From the NCBI RefSeq assembly GCF_000430665.1, contig NZ_KE387189.1, forward strand, positions 18,304-82,303: a stretch of 64,000 nucleotides of DNA, written 5' to 3'. Of the stretch, positions 16,681 to 26,885 are shown in pieces (the first letter of the stretch is position 1; the number at the start of each line of letters is the position of its first letter). Made by a program: the position numbers and the translations under genes. Source of the DNA: Aquimarina muelleri DSM 19832. GTDB taxonomy: Bacteria > Bacteroidota > Bacteroidia > Flavobacteriales > Flavobacteriaceae. The notes beneath the pieces are model-generated. The model was not told the origin of the DNA. It searched no databases and worked only from the letters and a program-made list of their open reading frames with translations.

Positions 16681-19600
16681 ATGAAATTAAAATTACTTTT
16701 AATTCCATTTATTATCTCTTGTTTTATAGGGGTTCAGGATGGATTTACACAATCTGTGTTTATCAACGAAATACACTATGATAATGCAGGTACAGATGTA
16801 GAAGAAGCTATCGAAATCGCAGGGGTAGCAGGAACAGATCTTACTGGTTGGAGTATTGTTTTATACAATGGTTCTAACAACAGTGTTTACAATACCATCT
16901 CCTTATCAGGAACTCTTACAGACCAACAAAATGGTTTTGGAACCAAAGTAGAAATGCTTCCTGCCAACGGTCTTCAAAATGGATCACCAGATGGATTAGC
17001 ATTAGTAGATAACAACAATACGGTTGTTCAGTTTTTAAGTTACGAAGGGGTTATTACCGCTGCAGATGGACCAGCAAACGGTATAACAAGTACAGATATT
17101 GGGGTATCCGAGCCTAATACAGCACCAGTTGGATCCTCTTTACAACTATCGGGAGCAGGAACCAAAGCCACAGACTTTGTTTGGGAAAACACAACAACCA
17201 ACACCTATGGCGCAGTAAATACAAACCAAACTTTTGGTACCCCGTTTATAACACCAGTAATTAATGAATTTGTATTTAACCACACAGGTTCAGATACCGA
17301 TGAGTTTGTTGAGGTACTATCTGGTGCAAATACCGATTTAAGTGCCTATTGGTTGCTAGAGATCGAAGGAGATAGCAATGCTGCAGGAACTATCGATGAG
17401 GTTATACAATTAGGAACTACAGATGTTAACGGGTATTTTACTACTGCCTTTGGTAATAATACATTCGAAAACGGAACGGTAGCATTACTTTTAGTGAAAA
17501 ATTTTACAGGGACACTTGGGCAGGATTTAGATACCAACGATGATGGTGTTTTGGATACCACCCCGTGGGAAGAAATAACAGACGATATTGGGGTTAATGA
17601 TGGTGGGGCATCTGATCTTAATTATGCCATGGTTACCTTATTGCAATCTTTTGACGGTAGTTCATTTACCGTAGGCGGGGCTTCCCGATTTCCTAACGGT
17701 CAGGATACCAATGCAACAACCGATTGGACCAGAAATGATTTTGACGGTAGTGGGTTGCTTAGTTTTCCTACTGTAATTGCAGAACCCGGAGAAGCGATAA
17801 ACACCCCTAACCGTGAGAATGTTGTTATCGAAGATGTAAATCCAACAGCACAATTAGTAATTAATGAAATAGATGCCGATACCCAAGGCGCAGACGCTTT
17901 GGAATTTGTAGAGTTATACGATGGCGGAGCAGGAAATACTTCTCTGGATGGATATATACTGGTGTTTTTTAATGGGTCGAATAATCAAAGCTATGCTACG
18001 TATGATTTAACAGGATTTACCACCAATGCAAATGGATATTTTGTTATTGGTAATGCAGATGTTGCCAATGTAAGTATTACTTTTTCTGGAAACGGATTAC
18101 AAAATGGTGCAGATGCGGTAGCATTATATAAAACAGAGGCAGCTAATTTTCCTAACGGTACTGCCGTTACTACCGATAACCTAGTAGATGCAATTGTATA
18201 TGACACTAATGATAGTGACGATATAGAGTTGTTAGCGCTTTTAAATACCGAAGAGCCACAAGTAAACGAAGATGAAAAAGGAGATAAAGATGTTCAATCG
18301 TTACAACGTTTTCCAAACGGATCTGGTGGATTAAGAAACACAACTACCTACACACAAGCAATCCCTACACCAGGGTCTGCAAATACAAATGCAACACAGG
18401 TGGTTACCCTTATCATTAATGAGATAGACGCAGATACACAAGGAGCAGACACTCTGGAATTTGTAGAGTTATACGATGGCGGAGCAGGAAATACCCCGCT
18501 GGATGGTTATGTATTGGTAAACTATAACGGGAACAACGATACCAATTATAATGCAATCGATCTGGATGGTTTTTCTACCAATGCCGAAGGATATTTTGTA
18601 ATCGGTAATGCAGATGTTACCAATGTTGGATTGGTGGTGCCAGGCAATACGTTTCAGAACGGGGCAGATGCAGTGGCTCTCTATTTTGGCGATGCTACTA
18701 ATTTTCCTAACGGAAGCGCCGTTACTACCGATAACCTGATAGATGCTGTAGTATATGATACCGACGATGTAGATGATGCAGAATTATTGGTATTACTTAA
18801 CGCAGATCAGCCACAAATTAATGAGAATGTAAACGGAAAAAAAGATAGTGAATCCCTGCAAAGAGTACCTAATGGGCAAGGAGGAGTACGTAACACCACT
18901 ACATACATAGCAAAAACTCCTACACCAGGCGTAAGTAACGAAGGTATTATAGTAAACCCGGGAGAGCAGATTAGTATTGCCGAGGCAAGAGCTGTTGCCG
19001 AAGGAACCACAGTTATAATTGCAGGTGTACTAACGGTAACCGATAGTTTTAAGGGCCCAGCATTCGTTCAGGATGCTACTGGTGGTATCGCAGTTTTTGA
19101 TGATTTGGTGCAAGCAGACGCCAGCCTAAAAGTAGGAGACTCTGTAACCATAACAGGAACAAGAGCTGTTTTTAATGATCAGATTCAGATAAGCTCTGTT
19201 ACAAAAGTAGTAAACCATGGTCTTCCTCAAAACCCGATCACTCCTGTAGAAATTACTTTGGCAGAACTTGGTCAGCATCCAGGAGAACTGGTTCGGGTAT
19301 TAAATACTACCTTCCCTAATCCAGGAGATATTTTATTCGGAAATTCTAACTTTACGCTTACAGATACTAGCGGAAATGGAGAATTACGAGTGGATAATGA
19401 TGTAGCCTCTATCGTTGGAAAAGCACAACCAGTTACCTGTCCAGAAATTACAGGAGTAATAGGGCGTTTTAGAGAGTTTTTTCAGTTACTACCAAGACAA
19501 TCCTCTGATATTCCTTGTGCAGTAGAGTTTATACCACCAGGAGATACGGTTGGTTTTCCTAAAGAAGATACTTTTGATGTAGTAGCTTGGAACATTGAGT

Positions 19601-21294
19601 GGTTTGGGGATGAGAGCAATTCGCCTGTTGGGCAAAACCCGTTATCTGATGCTATTCAGCGAGATAGTACCGCTACGGTATTAAAAAGATTAAATGCAGA
19701 TGTATATGCAGTAGAAGAAATTGCAGATGATGCCTTGTTTGCCGAATTGGTAAACCTGTTACCTGGATATGATTTTATCTTGTCGGATGCAGTGTCTTAT
19801 CCTGGTTCTGGCGGAGTATCCCAAAAAGTAGGATTTATCTATAATACCGAAACCGTTTCGGTAGTAAATACCAGAGCGATGTTTACTTCTATCCATCCTA
19901 TATATAATGGGGGTGATGCATCGGCACTAGTAGATTACCCAAGCGATCCTTCTCGTTTTTATGCTAGTGGAAGATTACCTTTTTTAATGACAGCAGATAT
20001 AACCATTAAAGGAGTAACAGAGCGTATCGATTTGGTTGCATTACATGCCAGAGCAAATAGTAGTGCAGATCCTCAAAATCGTTATGATATGCGTAAATAC
20101 GATGTAGAAGTTTTAAAAGACTCCTTGGATGTTCATTTTGCGAATAACAAACTTATTCTTTTAGGAGATTATAATGATGATGTAGATAAAACTGTTGCAG
20201 ATATTCCTTCCACCATTTCTAGTTTTCAGAAATATATAGACGATGCCGCAAACTACACTATTGTTTCTTCTGCATTAAGCGAAGCAGGATTGCGATCGTA
20301 TGTTTTTAGAGAAAACATGATCGACCATATCGCTGTAACTAATGAGCTTAAGGATGCATATATAGATAAATCAGTAACTGTTCATTATGAGGTGTATGAT
20401 AATGATTATGCCTTTACTACCTCAGATCACTTACCAGTTTCTGCACGATTTTTATTAACACCAGAATATGTAGATAATGAGTGTGCAGGAGGGTCTGTAG
20501 TGGCATTTGAGCAAGGTAAAAGAAGAGATGGTAGAAAAGTTTCTTGGTTTAGAAGCAAACCAGAACGTGCTTTAGGACAACCAAGAGAAAGAGGATACTT
20601 TAACTTTGTGAGTTTAGGATTTGGAGGATCTATTACTATAGAATTAAACAACGAGATTTTTGATAATGCAGATACTAACGAATTTGCAGTATTCGAATCT
20701 ACAGGATTTTTTGATAATATACCATGTAACTATTATCCAGAATCTGCAGAGGTATTCGCATCACAAGATGGGGTATCGTTTGTTTCTTTGGGAACCACTT
20801 GTCAGGATGGTGAATTTGACCTTGCGGCGGGTAACTTACGTTCTGCAAAATATATTAAAGTAGTAGATACTAGTGATAAAAATGTTTTTCCTTGGTTTGC
20901 AGATGGGTATGACTTGGATGCTATCGTATGTTTAGAAAACGGAGAGCGTATTGCTACCAAAAATAAACTAGCATATTCTAAAAACCCTACTGCTCTGGAA
21001 AGCGAATTACTAACCGAAGAGTTTGGATTAGAAGAGGTGCAAGTATCGGTAACTCCTAACCCTGTTAAGGATCAATTATCTTTAGAGTTTAACAGTTTTG
21101 CCAATGCAAGTAATGTAAATGTTGTAATTACAGATGTTACAGGAAAAACTGTTTATACACAAACGATCAGGCTTAAGGTTGGACAATCTAAACTGTCTGT
21201 CGATATGCATCGCTATCCAAAAGGATTTTATGTAGTTAGAGCTTTGGATACTACAGGAAAACTAAACGTTACCCAAAAGGTAATGAAGAAATAA
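16681..21294 (+). CDS. Giant secreted lamin-tail/endonuclease-exonuclease-phosphatase protein with T9SS sorting domain
   Basis: A 1537-residue secreted protein. A signal peptide ends near GFTQ. Four lamin-tail domains start near residues 27, 194, 392 and 577 (INEIHYDNAG, INEFVFNHTG, and twice INEIDADTQGAD). A nucleic-acid-binding OB-like domain follows (about 760-945, FVQDATGGIAVFDD), then an endonuclease/exonuclease/phosphatase domain (about 962-1258, with NIEWFGDE, LLGDYNDD and SDHLPV), a beta-rich domain (about 1265-1445), and a T9SS type A sorting domain (last 85 residues, VTPNPVKDQ). An extracellular nuclease or phosphodiesterase is likely. The start at 16681 is chosen because it precedes the signal peptide directly; the frame extends 13 codons upstream. 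A terminator follows. Confidence 0.9.
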   Translation: MKLKLLLIPFIISCFIGVQDGFTQSVFINEIHYDNAGTDVEEAIEIAGVAGTDLTGWSIVLYNGSNNSVYNTISLSGTLTDQQNGFGTKVEMLPANGLQNGSPDGLALVDNNNTVVQFLSYEGVITAADGPANGITSTDIGVSEPNTAPVGSSLQLSGAGTKATDFVWENTTTNTYGAVNTNQTFGTPFITPVINEFVFNHTGSDTDEFVEVLSGANTDLSAYWLLEIEGDSNAAGTIDEVIQLGTTDVNGYFTTAFGNNTFENGTVALLLVKNFTGTLGQDLDTNDDGVLDTTPWEEITDDIGVNDGGASDLNYAMVTLLQSFDGSSFTVGGASRFPNGQDTNATTDWTRNDFDGSGLLSFPTVIAEPGEAINTPNRENVVIEDVNPTAQLVINEIDADTQGADALEFVELYDGGAGNTSLDGYILVFFNGSNNQSYATYDLTGFTTNANGYFVIGNADVANVSITFSGNGLQNGADAVALYKTEAANFPNGTAVTTDNLVDAIVYDTNDSDDIELLALLNTEEPQVNEDEKGDKDVQSLQRFPNGSGGLRNTTTYTQAIPTPGSANTNATQVVTLIINEIDADTQGADTLEFVELYDGGAGNTPLDGYVLVNYNGNNDTNYNAIDLDGFSTNAEGYFVIGNADVTNVGLVVPGNTFQNGADAVALYFGDATNFPNGSAVTTDNLIDAVVYDTDDVDDAELLVLLNADQPQINENVNGKKDSESLQRVPNGQGGVRNTTTYIAKTPTPGVSNEGIIVNPGEQISIAEARAVAEGTTVIIAGVLTVTDSFKGPAFVQDATGGIAVFDDLVQADASLKVGDSVTITGTRAVFNDQIQISSVTKVVNHGLPQNPITPVEITLAELGQHPGELVRVLNTTFPNPGDILFGNSNFTLTDTSGNGELRVDNDVASIVGKAQPVTCPEITGVIGRFREFFQLLPRQSSDIPCAVEFIPPGDTVGFPKEDTFDVVAWNIEWFGDESNSPVGQNPLSDAIQRDSTATVLKRLNADVYAVEEIADDALFAELVNLLPGYDFILSDAVSYPGSGGVSQKVGFIYNTETVSVVNTRAMFTSIHPIYNGGDASALVDYPSDPSRFYASGRLPFLMTADITIKGVTERIDLVALHARANSSADPQNRYDMRKYDVEVLKDSLDVHFANNKLILLGDYNDDVDKTVADIPSTISSFQKYIDDAANYTIVSSALSEAGLRSYVFRENMIDHIAVTNELKDAYIDKSVTVHYEVYDNDYAFTTSDHLPVSARFLLTPEYVDNECAGGSVVAFEQGKRRDGRKVSWFRSKPERALGQPRERGYFNFVSLGFGGSITIELNNEIFDNADTNEFAVFESTGFFDNIPCNYYPESAEVFASQDGVSFVSLGTTCQDGEFDLAAGNLRSAKYIKVVDTSDKNVFPWFADGYDLDAIVCLENGERIATKNKLAYSKNPTALESELLTEEFGLEEVQVSVTPNPVKDQLSLEFNSFANASNVNVVITDVTGKTVYTQTIRLKVGQSKLSVDMHRYPKGFYVVRALDTTGKLNVTQKVMKK
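17857..18920. repeat. Tandem duplication of a lamin-tail domain
   Basis: Two consecutive units of about 554 bp, starting near 17857 and 18411, are highly similar in both DNA and protein. Both open with INEIDADTQGAD, share VELYDGGAGNT, and end with the same RFPNG/RVPNG-type block before a TPTPG linker. This points to fairly recent intragenic duplication. Confidence 0.75.
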
Positions 21295-21312
21295 ATTTTA
21301 TAAGAACATAAC

Positions 21313-21350
21313 AAAAAGGTCTGAAAAATGTTTTTTTCAGACCTTTTTTA
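21313..21350. terminator. Rho-independent terminator hairpin
   Basis: The arm AAAAAGGTCTGAAAAA pairs with TTTTTCAGACCTTTTT across a very short loop and is flanked by A and T tracts. It lies between the convergent lamin-tail/EEP gene and lipocalin-like gene and could act in both directions. Confidence 0.85.
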
Positions 21351-21394
21351 TAGTATAAAACGTGTATTTTCTTAAAAATCAGGTTAAATAGGTA

Positions 21395-21787
21395 TTACTC
21401 CACTTTAGCATACTTTTCTTTACACGGTTCCATACATTGTGTAGGGTAATCAATAATTAGAGTTACATCTTTTAGCTCAAAATTTATTTTAGATGCTGTA
21501 GAAGCACAAGGTATAACAAGAGTAGTTTGATCCATATTATAGGTTCCTGATGTTCCAACAGAGACATCCTTATCCATTGGGCAGTAAGATACATTGCTTT
21601 TTAAAGTGCCATCGGCAAAAAATTCAATCACTTTGTTCTGATTTGCTTTTTCAAAAGTAGCCTTGCCGTTTCCTATATCGATTAAAGTATGGGTTAGTTT
21701 CCATTTACCAACTAACGGGGATTTATTTTTTTTAGCACAAGCAGTGCAAAGAGCAAACAAAAAAAAGTATAAAAGAAACTTTTTCAT
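21395..21787 (-). CDS. Lipocalin-like lipoprotein
   Basis: A 130-residue lipoprotein (lipobox CTAC, Cys18). The mature domain begins with LVGKWKLTHTLIDIG and contains KVIEFFADGTLKSNVSY and TYNMDQTTLVIPC, the pattern of short lipocalin-like or META-type beta-barrels common in Bacteroidota. Four cysteines in the mature part could form disulfides. It is transcribed toward the terminator at 21313-21350. The ligand is unknown. Confidence 0.72.
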   Translation of the reverse strand: MKKFLLYFFLFALCTACAKKNKSPLVGKWKLTHTLIDIGNGKATFEKANQNKVIEFFADGTLKSNVSYCPMDKDVSVGTSGTYNMDQTTLVIPCASTASKINFELKDVTLIIDYPTQCMEPCKEKYAKVE

Positions 21788-21943
21788 AGTCTAAAAGGTT
21801 TTAGAGTTATTTTTCATCTAAGCTATAAAAAATAAGATAGAGTCCCTTACGGGTTTACCACCAAGTTTTCTTTACTTTTTGGGCGTTAAAAAACCCCAGA
21901 CAGATAATGTATAGGGTTATATATGATAAAGCTTGCTTTAGTT

Positions 21944-23239
21944 TTATCCTTTATTCATAAGATCTTCAATCTCTTCTGCTTCGATAGGGATATTACCCAT
22001 TAAATTAAAAGGCTCTCCTTTTTCTTGTACTACTACATCATCCTCTAATCTAATCCCAAATCCTTCATCGGGAATATAAATTCCTGGCTCTACAGTAAAT
22101 ACCATATTTGCTAGTATAGGCTCGGTAAGAATCCCATAATCGTGTGTATCTAATCCTATATGGTGAGAAGTACCATGCATAAAGTATTTTTTGTACGCAG
22201 GCCATTCTGGATCTTCATTTTGTATATCGGCTTTATCCAAAAGCCCTAATCCTAACAGTTCCGAAGTCATGAGCTTACCAACCTCTACATGATAATCTGC
22301 CCATATAGCTCCGGGAACTAATAATTTGGTAGCTTCATTTTTAACTCTAAGCACAGCATCATACACATCTCTCTGGCGTTTGGTATACCTTCCGGATACC
22401 GGGATGGTACGAGATAAATCACTAGAATAATTAGCATACTCTGCAGCTACATCCATTAGGATTAAATCTCCTGCTTTACAGGGTTGGTTGTTTTCTATAT
22501 AGTGTAGTACATTGGCGTTGTTTCCGCTTGCAATAATGGGAGTGTAAGCAAAACCTTTGGATCTGTTATTTATAAATTCGTGTAATAATTCGGCTTCAAT
22601 ATTATATTCCCAAACATCAGGTTTTACAAAGCTTAGAAGTCTGCGAAATCCTTTTTCGGTAATATTACAGGCATTTTGTATCAGATCAATTTCGATAGGA
22701 TCTTTTACAGAGCGTAATCGTTGTAAAATAGGATTACTTTTTGCAACAGTATGTGCAGGATATTTGGCTTTCCACCATTTTGTAAAACGATCTTCACGAG
22801 TTTCGGTTTCTACATTAGATCTGTAATGCTCATTTGTATTTACATATACAGTTTCACATTGGGTCATTATTTCAAAGAAAATCTTTTCCAGATCTTCTAA
22901 CCAATATACCGTTTTTATCCCTGAAACCTCGAGAGCACGTTCTTTAGTTAATTTTTCACCTTCCCAAATTGCAATATGTTCATTGGTTTCTTTTAGAAAT
23001 AAAACTTCACGATACTTTTCTTTTGGTGCATCCGGAAAAAGTAACAATATACTCTCTTCTTGATCCACACCACTTAAATAAAAAATATCTCTATGCTGTT
23101 CAAAAGGCATAGTACTATCGGCACTAATGGGATATATATCATTGCTATTAAATACAGCAATGCTATTAGGTTTCATTTGCGCAGTAAAGTTTTTACGGTT
23201 TTTGATAAAGAGGTTTTTATTAATTTGGTGGTATTTCAT
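21944..23239 (-). CDS. pepP: Xaa-Pro aminopeptidase (M24B)
   Basis: A 431-residue cytoplasmic metallopeptidase that removes N-terminal residues ahead of proline. The N-terminal creatinase-like domain (about 1-165) includes FYLSGVDQEESILLLFP. The C-terminal pita-bread domain carries the dinuclear metal ligands: Asp in LILMDVAAEYANYSSDLSRT, His in HGTSHHIGLDTHD, Glu in VFTVEPGIYIPDEGFGIRLEDDV and a final Glu in that segment. No signal peptide is present. It stands alone; no clear promoter box was found upstream. Confidence 0.94.
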   Translation of the reverse strand: MKYHQINKNLFIKNRKNFTAQMKPNSIAVFNSNDIYPISADSTMPFEQHRDIFYLSGVDQEESILLLFPDAPKEKYREVLFLKETNEHIAIWEGEKLTKERALEVSGIKTVYWLEDLEKIFFEIMTQCETVYVNTNEHYRSNVETETREDRFTKWWKAKYPAHTVAKSNPILQRLRSVKDPIEIDLIQNACNITEKGFRRLLSFVKPDVWEYNIEAELLHEFINNRSKGFAYTPIIASGNNANVLHYIENNQPCKAGDLILMDVAAEYANYSSDLSRTIPVSGRYTKRQRDVYDAVLRVKNEATKLLVPGAIWADYHVEVGKLMTSELLGLGLLDKADIQNEDPEWPAYKKYFMHGTSHHIGLDTHDYGILTEPILANMVFTVEPGIYIPDEGFGIRLEDDVVVQEKGEPFNLMGNIPIEAEEIEDLMNKG

Positions 23240-23579
23240 AATATGATATGTTGTTTAATCCCTTATGTATGGGAGTTTTCCTCAGAGTTAGCCTTAATCA
23301 AAATGTTAATTCAGATAGCACACTTTGCCAGCTTGTCTCGAGAGTATTGATTTATAAAACTATAGATACCTGTTGTACCTTAAAATAGGTTAAAAACAGT
23401 AATTCTGCCCAAAAATACTAAAGCTAAAAGGATGTATTGTTAAACAATATCTAAAAATTTTGGAGTTTGTTATAACAATATCTACATTCATCCAATTTTA
23501 TTATTTTAAAAAGCCCAATATAATTTGCCATACTTCTTTAAATTATGGTTCATTATTATGACGTTAAATACCATCAAAA
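23240..23579. other. Divergent intergenic region, 340 bp
   Basis: Separates the leftward aminopeptidase gene from the rightward BNR-repeat gene. It is AT-rich. No ORF, hairpin terminator or clear TAnnTTTG promoter box was found on either strand. Confidence 0.5.
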
Positions 23580-26435
23580 ATGAAAATTGATACTTCCTTT
23601 CTAGTATTAGTACTGTATTCTACTTTTATTTTTTCTCAGCATCCTCCTGCTACTAATGCAGATGAGGTTGTACAAGGTTTATTGCATAAAAAACAAATGG
23701 AAGCCTCTTCGTTGGTAAAAAATGTACCATTTGATAACATTGGACCTACCGTAATGAGTGGTCGTGTAGTCGATGCAGATGTAAATCCTGATAATACTAC
23801 AGAGTTTTATGTGGGATATGCTACAGGGGGATTATGGCACACCACGAATAACGGAACTACTTTTGAACCAGTACTCGATTCGGCAGAAACTATTAACGTT
23901 GGGGATATTGCTGTAGATTGGAAAAACAACATCCTTTGGGTAGGAACTGGTGAGAATAACTCCTCTAGATCCTCTTATGCAGGTACAGGGATTCTAAAAT
24001 CTACAGATAGTGGTAAGACATGGAAAAATGTTGGATTACCAGATGCACACCATATAGGTCGAATCATTATTAATCCTAATAATAAAGAGGAGGTAGTTGT
24101 GGGAGTAACCGGGCATTTATATTCCTCTAACGAAGAACGAGGTATATATAAAACTACAGATGGAGGAGCAACTTGGTCCAAAACATTGTTTATTGATAAC
24201 CAAACTGGGATCATAGATGTAGCATTTGCACCAAATAATTTTAATGTTATGTATGCTGCTGCTTGGGATAAAGATAGAAAAGCATGGAATTTTGAAGGGA
24301 GCGGATCTGGGTCAGGAATTTATAAAAGTATGGATGCTGGAAATACATGGAACAAAATATCTATTGATAGTAGTGGTTTTCCTACTGGGGATGGAGTAGG
24401 AAGAATTGGCCTTGCTGTTTTTGATGAAAACACCCTATATGCAGTACATGATAATCAATTTAGAAGAAAAGAAAAAGACACAAAAAAGGAATCTAATGGT
24501 TTAGCCAAAAAAGATTTTAAAACCATGTCTGTAGAAGCGTTTTTAAAGCTAGAAGACAAAAAGCTTAATGCATTTTTAAAAGTAAATGGTTTTCAAGAAA
24601 AATATCGCGCAGATAATATGAAACAATTGGTTCGTGGTGGTAGGGTAAAACCAATAGACCTTGCCAAATATCTTGAAGATGCCAATGCTGTGTTTTTGGA
24701 CACTCCGGTTATAGGAGCAGAAGTATATCGAAGCAACGATGGAGGAACATCCTGGCAAAAAACCCATACTGGATATATCGAAGATGTATTCTATAGTTAT
24801 GGATATTACTTTGCCCAAATACAAGTAAGTCCTGCCGATAAAGATCATATATACATATCTGGAGTACCGATTTTAAAATCTAAAGATGCAGGAAAAACAT
24901 TTGTAAGTATTAACGGTAACAATGTACATGCCGATCATCACTCCTTATGGATTAACCCAAAAAACCCAAAGCATTTGGTAAACGGTAATGATGGGGGATT
25001 AAATATTTCGTATGATGATGGTAAAAACTGGATAAAGGCAAATCAACCTAGTGTTGGGCAGTTTTATGCTATAAATATAGATCATAAAAAACCATATAAT
25101 GTATATGGTGGATTACAGGACAATGGCGTTTGGGTAGGAGCGCATAATGCACCGCAAGACGATTCGTGGCATCAAACAGGGCAGTACCCCTGGGAGAGTA
25201 TCATGGGTGGAGATGGTATGCAGGTACAAATAGATAATCGAAATGCTAATATTGTATATACGGGATTTCAGTTTGGTAATTATTTTAGAATCAATCGTTC
25301 AAAAAACAAGCAAGTATACATTCAGCCAAAGCATGAGTTGGGCGAATCCCCTTATCGATTTAATTGGCAAACACCAATTTTACTATCTTATCACAATCAG
25401 GATATTTTGTATTTAGGCGGTAACAAAGTAATGCGATCTATGAATCAGGGCGATGATTGGATTGCTATATCAAATGACTTAACCAATGGTGGTAAAAAAG
25501 GAAATGTAGCATATGGTACATTAAGTACTATATCCGAGTCTGTATTTCAGTTTGGACTTATATATACAGGTAGTGATGATGGATTGGTATATGTAACCAA
25601 AAACTCTGGCGGGAGCTGGAGCAAGATTTCGGGTTCTTTTCCTAAAGATTTATGGGTATCCAGAGTAATTGCATCTTCGCACAAAAAGGAAAGGGTATAT
25701 GTTACCTTAAACGGTTACCGATGGGATAATTTTACTCCGTATGTATATGTGAGCGAAGATTATGGGCAAAACTGGAAAAATATAGGGAGTACCCTGCCAA
25801 TATCTGCAATAAATGTTATCAAAGAAGATCTTGATAATGAAAATGTATTGTATTTGGGTACCGATAATGGTGCTTATGTATCCTTGGATAAAGGAACCAC
25901 ATGGCAGGTTTTTTCTAAAGGATTACCTAATGTAGCAGTACATGATATAGTAATCCAACCAGAAGCTAAGGATTTATTATTAGGTACTCACGGTAGGAGT
26001 ATTTATAAAACTAATATAGCAGCAATACAATTGCTGGATGCTGCTATTTTAAACAAACCTCTTCATGTTTTTGAGATACCAGCAATACAATGGTCTGACC
26101 AATGGGGTGTTTCCTGGAGTGCTTGGTTTGAGACCAAAGAGCCATCGACAGCCATTACCTTTTATGCAGGTACTTCTGGAGATGTTTCTATACAGATAAC
26201 TACAAAAGAGGGTGCTGTTATTAAAGAATTTGCTACAAAGGCAGACAAAGGAATGAACTATGTGTCGTATGATCTTACTATAGCAGAACAAGGAAAAAAT
26301 ATTCTCGAAAAAGAGTATCCGGATGAAGAAATATTGAAAAGAAAAAATGGAAAGTACTATCTGCCTATAGATAACTATGTGGTGGTAATTAGTAAAGGTA
26401 AGAGTACTAAAAAAGTGCCTTTTATCGTGGAGTGA
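23580..26435 (+). CDS. Secreted BNR/VPS10-type beta-propeller protein
   Basis: A 951-residue exported protein with an N-terminal signal peptide (MKIDTSFLVLVLYSTFIFSQ). It has many Asp-box repeats of the form SxDxGxTW (STDSGKTW, TTDGGATW, SMDAGNTW, SNDGGTSW, SYDDGKNW, SEDYGQNW, SLDKGTTW), which define BNR or sortilin-like propellers. A family segment FDNIGPTVMSGRVVDADVNP opens the mature part. Such proteins are often annotated as glycosyl hydrolases, but there is no evidence for catalysis here. An insertion of about 90 residues rich in Lys (about 300-390) interrupts the propeller. No T9SS sorting domain is visible at the C-terminus. It stands alone, followed by a repeat-rich gap. Confidence 0.85.
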   Translation: MKIDTSFLVLVLYSTFIFSQHPPATNADEVVQGLLHKKQMEASSLVKNVPFDNIGPTVMSGRVVDADVNPDNTTEFYVGYATGGLWHTTNNGTTFEPVLDSAETINVGDIAVDWKNNILWVGTGENNSSRSSYAGTGILKSTDSGKTWKNVGLPDAHHIGRIIINPNNKEEVVVGVTGHLYSSNEERGIYKTTDGGATWSKTLFIDNQTGIIDVAFAPNNFNVMYAAAWDKDRKAWNFEGSGSGSGIYKSMDAGNTWNKISIDSSGFPTGDGVGRIGLAVFDENTLYAVHDNQFRRKEKDTKKESNGLAKKDFKTMSVEAFLKLEDKKLNAFLKVNGFQEKYRADNMKQLVRGGRVKPIDLAKYLEDANAVFLDTPVIGAEVYRSNDGGTSWQKTHTGYIEDVFYSYGYYFAQIQVSPADKDHIYISGVPILKSKDAGKTFVSINGNNVHADHHSLWINPKNPKHLVNGNDGGLNISYDDGKNWIKANQPSVGQFYAINIDHKKPYNVYGGLQDNGVWVGAHNAPQDDSWHQTGQYPWESIMGGDGMQVQIDNRNANIVYTGFQFGNYFRINRSKNKQVYIQPKHELGESPYRFNWQTPILLSYHNQDILYLGGNKVMRSMNQGDDWIAISNDLTNGGKKGNVAYGTLSTISESVFQFGLIYTGSDDGLVYVTKNSGGSWSKISGSFPKDLWVSRVIASSHKKERVYVTLNGYRWDNFTPYVYVSEDYGQNWKNIGSTLPISAINVIKEDLDNENVLYLGTDNGAYVSLDKGTTWQVFSKGLPNVAVHDIVIQPEAKDLLLGTHGRSIYKTNIAAIQLLDAAILNKPLHVFEIPAIQWSDQWGVSWSAWFETKEPSTAITFYAGTSGDVSIQITTKEGAVIKEFATKADKGMNYVSYDLTIAEQGKNILEKEYPDEEILKRKNGKYYLPIDNYVVVISKGKSTKKVPFIVE

Positions 26436-26837
26436 TTTGGTAGTTCGACTACGCTAAGTACAGGCAGCAAGATTGTGTCTAGAATAATGATTTTTTATCT
26501 AAAAAAACTATTCTAGATAGTTCTGCTGAGCTTTTATTGAAGTACAATTTTTTTCATGTTATCTCGAGTAAAGTTGGGAGATCATTCTAAAAAATAACGA
26601 ATTGACGCTTTTTTAAATATTTTAGCTTAGGTCGAACTGAGGTTAATAAATACTCCTGATACAGGAGGATAAAAATAGTAGTGCTACGATATAATACAAT
26701 AGGTTTTAGTTTTGCTTCGCAAAGTCTCCTGGCTTTGCGAAACAATTAGTGACTAGAAACAAAATAATCCTACTGTATTGGCATCAGAGGGTTTAATCCA
26801 CATTGTGGGGTTTAAGATAGAGGTGTTTTGGTATAAT
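26436..26837. repeat. Cluster of decayed intergenic repeat elements
   Basis: This 400-bp gap contains several small inverted structures: TCTAGAATA (26478) with TATTCTAGA (26509); CTCCTG (26653) with CAGGAG (26662); TTCGCAAAG (26716) with CTTTGCGAA (26733). It also carries fragments such as TTCGACTACGCTAAGTACAGG (split here at 26443) and ATCTCGAGTAAAGTTGGGAGATC-like text near 26561, which resemble flavobacterial extragenic repeats. No ORF is supported. Confidence 0.55.
26790..26830 (+). repeat. Diverged copy of a 49-bp interspersed repeat
   Basis: GGTTTAATCCACATTGTGGG and the following TTTAAG resemble the intergenic element also found at 29405-29453 (minus), 47846-47894 and 49651-49699. This copy keeps the first half well and is degenerate after that. 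Confidence 0.55.
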
Positions 26838-26868
26838 AAAAAAGACTGCCTTTTCAGACAGTCTTTTT
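26838..26868. terminator. Bidirectional terminator hairpin
   Basis: AAAAAGACTG (26839-26848) pairs with CAGTCTTTTT (26859-26868) across a 10-nt loop, with A-rich and T-rich flanks. It lies between convergent genes and would serve both. Confidence 0.82.
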
Positions 26869-26885
26869 GCTTTATATATTTTTAA

